Assembly: GCA_028288765.1 (NCBI GenBank)
Contig: JAQGHQ010000412.1
Coordinates: forward strand, 1 to 64,000
From: Gemmataceae bacterium
Lineage (GTDB): Bacteria > Planctomycetota > Planctomycetia > Gemmatales > Gemmataceae
Length of the DNA stretch: 64,000 nt
Direction: 5' to 3'
The translations under genes were made by a program, and so were the position numbers. Shown piece after piece: positions 59,627 to 64,000 of the stretch. The notes under the pieces were generated by a model. The model saw only the letters and a program-made list of their open reading frames with translations. It ran no database searches and was not told where the DNA came from. Within the stretch, counting starts at the first letter, position 1. Each line of letters begins with the position of its first letter.

Positions 59627-59800
59627 ACCAGGGCTCCCGCCCTGGGCTACGGACGAATGCCCCTCCGGGGCAAAGACGTCGGGTGGCATGTCCACGGCTT
59701 GGCGTGGACATGTGAAGAGCCGAACGTCAACACAGACCCCGGCGCTCGGCATCCGGTAACGTCTCGCCCATGACCACGCAAAGCCGTGGACATGCCACCC
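59627..59800. repeat. CAGGGCTCCCGCCCTGGG palindrome and 20-bp inverted repeat
   Basis: ccagggctcccgccctgggc with gcccctccggggc (about 59627-59674) matches the element at 35233. gggtggcatgtccacggctt (59681-59700) has an exact 20-bp reverse complement at 59781-59800, with a second palindrome tgtccacggcttggcgtggaca at its inner edge. They lie in the 295-bp gap between the TIGR03790-like gene and the convergent oleD. Confidence 0.85.
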
Positions 59801-59886
59801 GGTTCTGCCGGCCGCGGTTCGCACAACGGGGGGCTAATGACCGCGGATCGCCAGACCGCTTGGTCAATGATTGCTTGTGCCAGCCC

Positions 59887-60879
59887 TTACTTCGCCCCGC
59901 GAAGTGTTTCCCCCAGCCTCCTCAGCCCCTCCTCGACCGACACCCGCGGCTCGTACCCGAGGTCGCGCCTGGCCGCCGAGATGTCGTACCAGTGCGAGGT
60001 GGACATCTGGTTCGCCACGAACCGGGTCATCGGCGGCTCGCCGGAGAGCCGGAAGACGCGGTACACCCACTCCAGCCCCCACCCGGCGAGACGGGCCTTC
60101 CACACCGACACCGTCCGCGCGACCGGCGGGAGCCCCGCTTCCGCCAGGACGCGGTCGATAAACCCCCACAGGTCGACCGGCTCGCCGTTCGAGATGAAGT
60201 ACACCTTCCCCGCGGCGGGTGCCCTGCCGTCGAGGGCCTCCGCGGCGAGGACGTGGGCGTCGGCCGCGTTGTCGAGGTAGGTGACGTCGACCTTCACCGG
60301 CCGCGACCCGATGCGGCGGAGCGTGCCCTCCCGGGCGCGGGCGAGGACGCGGGGGATCAGGTGCGGGTCTCCCGGCCCCCAGATCAGATGGGGGCGGAGG
60401 GCGACCGTGGCGAGCTGCGGCCCGTTCGCGGCCAGGACCGCCTTCTCGGCGATGGCCTTCGTCTCGGGGTACGGGGCGTCGAAGTGCTTCGGGTACGGGA
60501 CCGCCTCGGTCGCGCCCTCGAGGTCGCCGCCGCTGTGGACCACGCTCGGGGTCGAGGTGTGGACGAGCTTCCGCACCCCGTGCTTCTTGCACGCCGCGAT
60601 CACGTTCTCGGTGCCGGTGACGTTGGTGGCGAAGAAGTCCGCGTACCGGCCCCAGACCCCGGCCTTCGCGGCGACGTGGAACACGACGTCCACCCCGGCG
60701 ACGGCCCGCTCGACGGCCGCGGGATCGGACAGGTCGCCGAGGACCTGCTCGACCCCGAGTTCGTCCAGCCACGGGTAGGCGGTCCGGGTGAACGAACGGA
60801 CCTCCCGCCCCCGCTGCCGGAGCAGCCGGACGACCGCCCCGCCGAGGAACCCGCCGCCGCCGGTGACCAGGGCCTTCAT
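59887..60879 (-). CDS. oleD: OleD-type NAD(P)H-dependent 2-alkyl-3-ketoacid reductase
   Basis: 330 residues of the short-chain dehydrogenase/3beta-HSD group. MKALVTGGGGFLGGAVV is the Rossmann motif; GVDVVFHVAAKAGVWG, VHTSTPSVVHSGGDLEGA and YPETKAIAEKAVL give the catalytic Ser-Tyr-Lys set; LRPHLIWGPGDPHL follows. It reduces the beta-keto acid formed by OleA to the beta-hydroxy acid. Function is assigned from close linkage with OleC- and OleB-type genes; family resemblance alone would allow other steroid-dehydrogenase-like reductases. The ATGA overlap with oleC shows one operon. Confidence 0.85.
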   Translation of the reverse strand: MKALVTGGGGFLGGAVVRLLRQRGREVRSFTRTAYPWLDELGVEQVLGDLSDPAAVERAVAGVDVVFHVAAKAGVWGRYADFFATNVTGTENVIAACKKHGVRKLVHTSTPSVVHSGGDLEGATEAVPYPKHFDAPYPETKAIAEKAVLAANGPQLATVALRPHLIWGPGDPHLIPRVLARAREGTLRRIGSRPVKVDVTYLDNAADAHVLAAEALDGRAPAAGKVYFISNGEPVDLWGFIDRVLAEAGLPPVARTVSVWKARLAGWGLEWVYRVFRLSGEPPMTRFVANQMSTSHWYDISAARRDLGYEPRVSVEEGLRRLGETLRGAK

Positions 60880-62693
60880 GTCGCAGCCCCCGAACCCGTG
60901 GGCGCCTGCATACGGGTGTTATCCCCGGGGTGCCACCGCTTGCCAAGCGTCTTGTCCGCCCAGACGGCCAGTTTCTCGCGGAAGATCTTCGAGTTGTGCC
61001 GGACGTCCACGGGGAAGCCCAGCCCGCCGTAGAGCAGGAACGTGCCGATCCGCCGGGTGTGCGAGAACTCGGCCGCCCGGGCCCGTAATCTCTGCTCGAC
61101 CACAGGCCAGGTGGGGAACTTGTTCCCTTCCACGCAAAGCACCGGGTATGTCGCCCCGCCCCGGGTTACCCCGACCAGTGCTGTCCGACGGTAGGGGAAC
61201 AGGGTGTTGAAAACGGGCTCGACCTGATCGGTGAACAGCGTTCCGTGGGGGGTCACGACCCGATGCGACTTCCGCCCACAGAACCACAGCCGGCCGAGGT
61301 CGTCGGTGTAGCCCACGTCGCCCATCCGGTGCAGGACATCGCCGGTCTTCGGGTCGCGAATCTTGGCTAGACGCGTCGCCTCCGGGCGGTTGAGGTACTG
61401 CTTCGTCACCACCGGCCCGCGGACCACGAACTCGCCGATCTCGCCCGGCGGCAGACAGCAGGACTCGTCCCACTCCGGGACCGGCTCGTCACCGATGGGG
61501 ACGACGTACACCCGCATCCCGGCGACCGGCCGGCCGACGCAAACGCCCTTCCCCTGGTCGGTAAGGTACCGGGTTTCGGTGAGGATTTCGCGGCTACCGA
61601 TGTTCGCGACCGGAAGGGCCTCCGTCGCCCCGTAGGGGGTGAAGACCTGAGCCCCGTCAGGAAGAATGGAGGCGAACCGTTCGATCGCCGGGGCCGACGC
61701 CGGGGCGCCGGCCGAAATGGCGCGGCGGAGCGACGGGAGCGAAGAACCTAACCCCCCAACCCCCTTCCCTGAAAAGGAAGGGGGAGTCAGAGCGGGGTCT
61801 TTCTCCCCTCCCTTCTTAGGGGAGGGGTTGGGGAGGGGTTGCATCCCGCCCCACTCGCCGAGCCGGCGGATCACCGCCGGGGACCCGAACAGGTTGGTCA
61901 CTCCGAACTGCCGGATCTGGGCGACCGCCTTCCGCGGGTCGATCCGGGCCGGGCGGGTCGGGTCCATGTCGGGGATCACACAGGTCATCCCAAGGGCGGG
62001 ACCGAAGAGCGCGAACAGCGGGAACGTACACAGGTCGATCTCGCCCGGCTCGATCCCGTAGGTCGCCTTCAGCATCCCGACCTGGGCGGCGAAGACCCCG
62101 TGCGGGTACACCGCCCCCTTCGCCACCCCGGTGCTGCCGCTGGTGAACAGGACCGCGGCGGTCTCGTCGGCGGAAATGTCCGGTGCCGGGAACGGTCCGC
62201 GGGCCGCGCCCGCCGCCCGGAGCTGCGACAGCGAGGTGTCGCAGAAGAACCGCCGCCGGCCGGCGTTCACCGTGGTCCGGACGGTCTTTCGGCCCCAGCC
62301 CAGGACGCGGCGGGCGAGGTGAGCCTTGGGGATGGCGACGAACGCCTCGGGTTCGGCCTCGGCGAGACACTTGCCCAGGTTCTTGACGCCCATCCCCGGG
62401 TCGATCAGTACCGGGACTGCCGCCACCTTGAACAGCGCGAAGGTGAGGGCGAAGAAGTCGGGCGAGGGCGGGACCATGAGCGCGGTGCGGGTGCCGCGGG
62501 CGATCCCGGCGGCGGTCAGCCCGTGGGCGACGGCGTCGCTGTCGGCGTGGAGCTGGGCGAACGTGACGGTGAGATGATCGCTCGGCCCGTGGGGCTTGAC
62601 GCCGCGGACCGGGTAGTGGATCGCCACCCGGTCCGGCTCGGCGGCGGCCATCCGGGCCAGGTGCGACGCGACATTGAGAGGGGAGAGGGACAT
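60876..62693 (-). CDS. oleC: OleC-type AMP-binding beta-lactone synthetase, with an in-frame repeat insertion
   Basis: 605 residues from ATG 62693. The adenylate-forming domain has AVLFTSGSTGVAKGAVYPHG, YGATEALPVANIGSRE and VYVVPIGDEPVPEW, then GEIGEFVVRGPVVTKQY, MGDVGYTDDLGRLWFCGR and a Lys-containing tail HNSKIFREKLAVWAD. OleC converts a beta-hydroxy acid to a beta-lactone. Residues about 286-318 (PLPNPSPKKGGEKDP, then ALTPPSFSGKGVGGLGSS) interrupt the region between EWGGMQ and LPSLRRAISAGAP. This segment is coded by a palindromic repeat and is absent from normal family members by inspection. Frame is kept. Confidence 0.85.
   Translation of the reverse strand: MSLSPLNVASHLARMAAAEPDRVAIHYPVRGVKPHGPSDHLTVTFAQLHADSDAVAHGLTAAGIARGTRTALMVPPSPDFFALTFALFKVAAVPVLIDPGMGVKNLGKCLAEAEPEAFVAIPKAHLARRVLGWGRKTVRTTVNAGRRRFFCDTSLSQLRAAGAARGPFPAPDISADETAAVLFTSGSTGVAKGAVYPHGVFAAQVGMLKATYGIEPGEIDLCTFPLFALFGPALGMTCVIPDMDPTRPARIDPRKAVAQIRQFGVTNLFGSPAVIRRLGEWGGMQPLPNPSPKKGGEKDPALTPPSFSGKGVGGLGSSLPSLRRAISAGAPASAPAIERFASILPDGAQVFTPYGATEALPVANIGSREILTETRYLTDQGKGVCVGRPVAGMRVYVVPIGDEPVPEWDESCCLPPGEIGEFVVRGPVVTKQYLNRPEATRLAKIRDPKTGDVLHRMGDVGYTDDLGRLWFCGRKSHRVVTPHGTLFTDQVEPVFNTLFPYRRTALVGVTRGGATYPVLCVEGNKFPTWPVVEQRLRARAAEFSHTRRIGTFLLYGGLGFPVDVRHNSKIFREKLAVWADKTLGKRWHPGDNTRMQAPTGSGAAT
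61740..61838. repeat. In-frame palindromic repeat inside oleC
   Basis: This 99-bp segment consists of two hairpins: aaccccccaacccccttccc with ggaagggggag, and ctcccctcccttcttagggg aggggttggggagg. It reads as 33 codons without a stop. Pyrimidine/purine strand bias and low complexity differ from the flanking gene. Intragenic use of an intergenic-type repeat is the simplest explanation. Confidence 0.8.
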
Positions 62694-62704
62694 TGCGGGG
62701 TGTT

Positions 62705-62771
62705 GTAGGGCACGCACCGCGTGCCGTCTTCGTCGTAGATCGTGACGCGGGGCACGCGGTGCGTGCCCTGC
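62705..62771. repeat. Inverted repeat, GTAGGGCACGCA family, second copy
   Basis: gtagggcacgcaccgcgtgcc pairs with ggcacgcggtgcgtgccctgc (21-bp arms, one mismatch, 25-base loop). Same family as 55804-55874. Lies between the HU-like gene and oleC in the ole operon, directly before the oleC start, so it might affect its translation. Confidence 0.88.
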
Positions 62772-62787
62772 GAGAAAGCCGATGTTC

Positions 62788-63036
62788 TCATTCCTCAGGA
62801 GGCCGTTCCGCCGCCCGGGCCTTGAGGGCGCCGGCCGGCTTGAACCGCACGACCCTCTTCGCCGGGATATCGATCCGCTCGCCGGTTCGCGGGTTGCGGG
62901 CCCGCCGTGCCTTCCAGAGGTATAACTCGAACACCCCGAACCCGTCGACCTCGGCCCGGCCATGTTTCAACAAGATTTCTGCCACCGTTTCGAATGCCCG
63001 ACGGATCGCGTCCGACGAGAAATCGTGTGTGGTCAT
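62788..63036 (-). CDS. HU/IHF-family DNA-binding protein
   Basis: 82 residues from ATG 63036 (a GTG at 63045 overlaps the OleB stop and is the alternative). The HU signature is DAIRRAFETVAEILLKHGRAEVDGFGVFELYLWKARRARNPRTGERIDIPAKRVVRFKPAGALK, covering both helices, the beta-arm start GFGVFELYLW and the RNPRTGE.I.IPAK...FKP segment. It is shorter at the N-terminus than canonical HU, lacking the first turn. Its place within an ole operon is unusual; it may be a passenger or a local regulator. Confidence 0.85.
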   Translation of the reverse strand: MTTHDFSSDAIRRAFETVAEILLKHGRAEVDGFGVFELYLWKARRARNPRTGERIDIPAKRVVRFKPAGALKARAAERPPEE

Positions 63037-63041
63037 GACGG

Positions 63042-63998
63042 TCACCGGATCGGGTGCTTCGCCAGGAACTCCCGCACCCGCATGATAACCTCGTCCCCGG
63101 CGTCTTCGAGCAGGTAGTGCCCGCAGTCCGGCCAGGTGTGCGTTTCCGCGTGCGGGAAGTGCCGTTGCCAGTCCGCGAGGAAGTGCCGGTCGAACACGAA
63201 GTCCCGCATGCCCCAGAGGAGGAGCGTGGGCACGGCCCGGAAGTTCGCGAGCGACGCTTCGGTGGCGCTCACGATGTCGTACCCGGGGTCGGCCGGCGCG
63301 AGCGGGATCGTCTGGACGAACTTCAGCACCGCGACCCGGTGTTCGGGCGTGTCGTACGGCATCAGGTACATCCGCCGCACGTCGTCCGGGAGGCTCTTGC
63401 GGGTGACGCACCACCGCGCGGCGAGCCGGCAGAAGGCGTTCTTCTTGAGAATCAGCCACGCGCCGAGCCTGGTATTCCGGCCGAGCCGGAGCGCCCACGG
63501 GAACGGCTTCGCCTTCGGCAAATGGAACGCCCCGGTGTTCGACACCACCAGCCGGTTGATCCGCTCCGGGTGCCGGGCCGCGAACCCCATCCCGATCATC
63601 CCGCCCCAGTCGTGCAGGACGAGCGTCAGGTTCTCCCGCAGCCCGAGGTGGTCGAGCAGGGCTTCGAGGTCGTCGACCCGCGACTTCAGGGAGTAGTCGT
63701 AGAGCGCTTCCGCCGGCTTGTCGGAGAGCCCGCACCCGATGTGATCGGGCGCGACGCAGCGGTACGAGTCGCGGAGGGCGAGGACGAGGTTGCGGTAGTA
63801 GAAGCTCCAGGTCGGGTTCCCGTGGAGCATGACCACCGGGTCGCCGGCGCCCTCGTCGAGGTAGTTCAGGGCGAGGGTGCTCCGGCCGAGCCGGTCGGGG
63901 CGGTGGAAGACATGGCTCCGGTCGCCGGTCTCGGTCCGGAAGGGATACAGGTGCCGGAAACCCGGCTCGGCGAACGGCCCGATCGACGTGGTGGTCAC
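63042..63998 (-). CDS. oleB: OleB-type beta-lactone decarboxylase (haloalkane-dehalogenase-like hydrolase)
   Basis: 318 residues from GTG 63998, overlapping the TAG stop of the preceding gene (63998-64000), which lies outside the window. HGNPTWSFYYRNLVLAL (halide/oxyanion region), VLHDWGGMIGMGFA (nucleophile Asp in HDWGG), LLWGMRDFVFD and DCGHYLLEDAGDEV (catalytic His) match OleB, which converts a beta-lactone to an olefin. Haloalkane dehalogenase is the close alternative; the adjacent oleC and oleD favour OleB. Confidence 0.87.
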   Translation of the reverse strand: MTTTSIGPFAEPGFRHLYPFRTETGDRSHVFHRPDRLGRSTLALNYLDEGAGDPVVMLHGNPTWSFYYRNLVLALRDSYRCVAPDHIGCGLSDKPAEALYDYSLKSRVDDLEALLDHLGLRENLTLVLHDWGGMIGMGFAARHPERINRLVVSNTGAFHLPKAKPFPWALRLGRNTRLGAWLILKKNAFCRLAARWCVTRKSLPDDVRRMYLMPYDTPEHRVAVLKFVQTIPLAPADPGYDIVSATEASLANFRAVPTLLLWGMRDFVFDRHFLADWQRHFPHAETHTWPDCGHYLLEDAGDEVIMRVREFLAKHPIR

Positions 63999-64000
63999 TA

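Noticed and set aside
63042-63998. Haloalkane dehalogenase
   Set aside because: The fold is the same, but adjacency to oleC and oleD makes an OleB assignment more likely.

Overview
The window is chromosomal DNA of very high G+C with long intergenic repeats. It is most likely from a planctomycete of the Gemmata/Gemmataceae type. That is an inference from content: a TIGR03067-like tandem pair, a DUF1501 Tat protein, a TIGR03790-like secreted protein, an exosortase-headed exopolysaccharide locus, two groEL copies, an ole (olefin/beta-lactone) gene cluster and many palindromic intergenic repeats. I see no rRNA, tRNA, CRISPR array, phage or transposase gene.

Layout. 1-1.4 kb: tandem repeat, then a proline-rich secreted protein. 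1.7-6.2 kb: secreted esterase, two small lipocalin-like secreted paralogues, a DedA membrane protein and glycine C-acetyltransferase (kbl). 6.3-11.6 kb (minus strand): Uma2 nuclease-like protein, ankyrin protein, peptidase T, endonuclease III and an enoyl-CoA hydratase fused to a degenerate dehydrogenase-like half. The ankyrin gene lies between two direct copies of the pepT 3' end. 11.9-14.9 kb: purC, a repeat block and a double-FHA protein.

15.3-35.3 kb is one long exopolysaccharide locus, almost entirely on the plus strand and with many ATGA/GTGA start-stop overlaps. It holds an exosortase, a triple-VanZ membrane protein, a Wzm/Wzt-type ABC exporter, a methyltransferase-like protein, nine glycosyltransferases of GT2 and GT4 type, an O-antigen ligase/polymerase-type membrane protein and a left-handed beta-helix acyltransferase. 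One convergent gene inside it encodes a PcRGLX/YetA-like polysaccharide lyase homologue. Together these look like machinery to build, modify, polymerise and export a surface polysaccharide, with a possible sorting link through the exosortase.

35.4-41.3 kb (minus strand): a secreted two-domain alpha/beta hydrolase, a DUF1501 protein, a TVP38/TMEM64 membrane protein and a methyltransferase. 41.5-44.7 kb: two GTPases, one with a DUF697-like tail and one with N-terminal membrane helices. 44.8-46.9 kb (minus strand): a three-gene operon of a DapA-family lyase and the two halves of a split thiamine-diphosphate decarboxylase of the sulfopyruvate/phosphonopyruvate type. This is the best candidate here for an undescribed pathway.

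47.3-53.9 kb is a chaperone cluster: groEL1, groES, groEL2, dnaJ, grpE, an FmdB-type zinc ribbon and yacG. It has no dnaK or hrcA, and a different inverted-repeat family sits in most of its gaps. It ends at a strong perfect hairpin. 54.1-59.6 kb: NYN nuclease, metallophosphoesterase, Q/S/T-rich protein, prolyl-hydroxylase-like dioxygenase, LpqC-like esterase and TIGR03790-like protein. 59.9-64 kb (minus strand): oleD, oleC, a HU-like gene and oleB, cut by the window edge. oleC carries an in-frame copy of an intergenic-type palindromic repeat.
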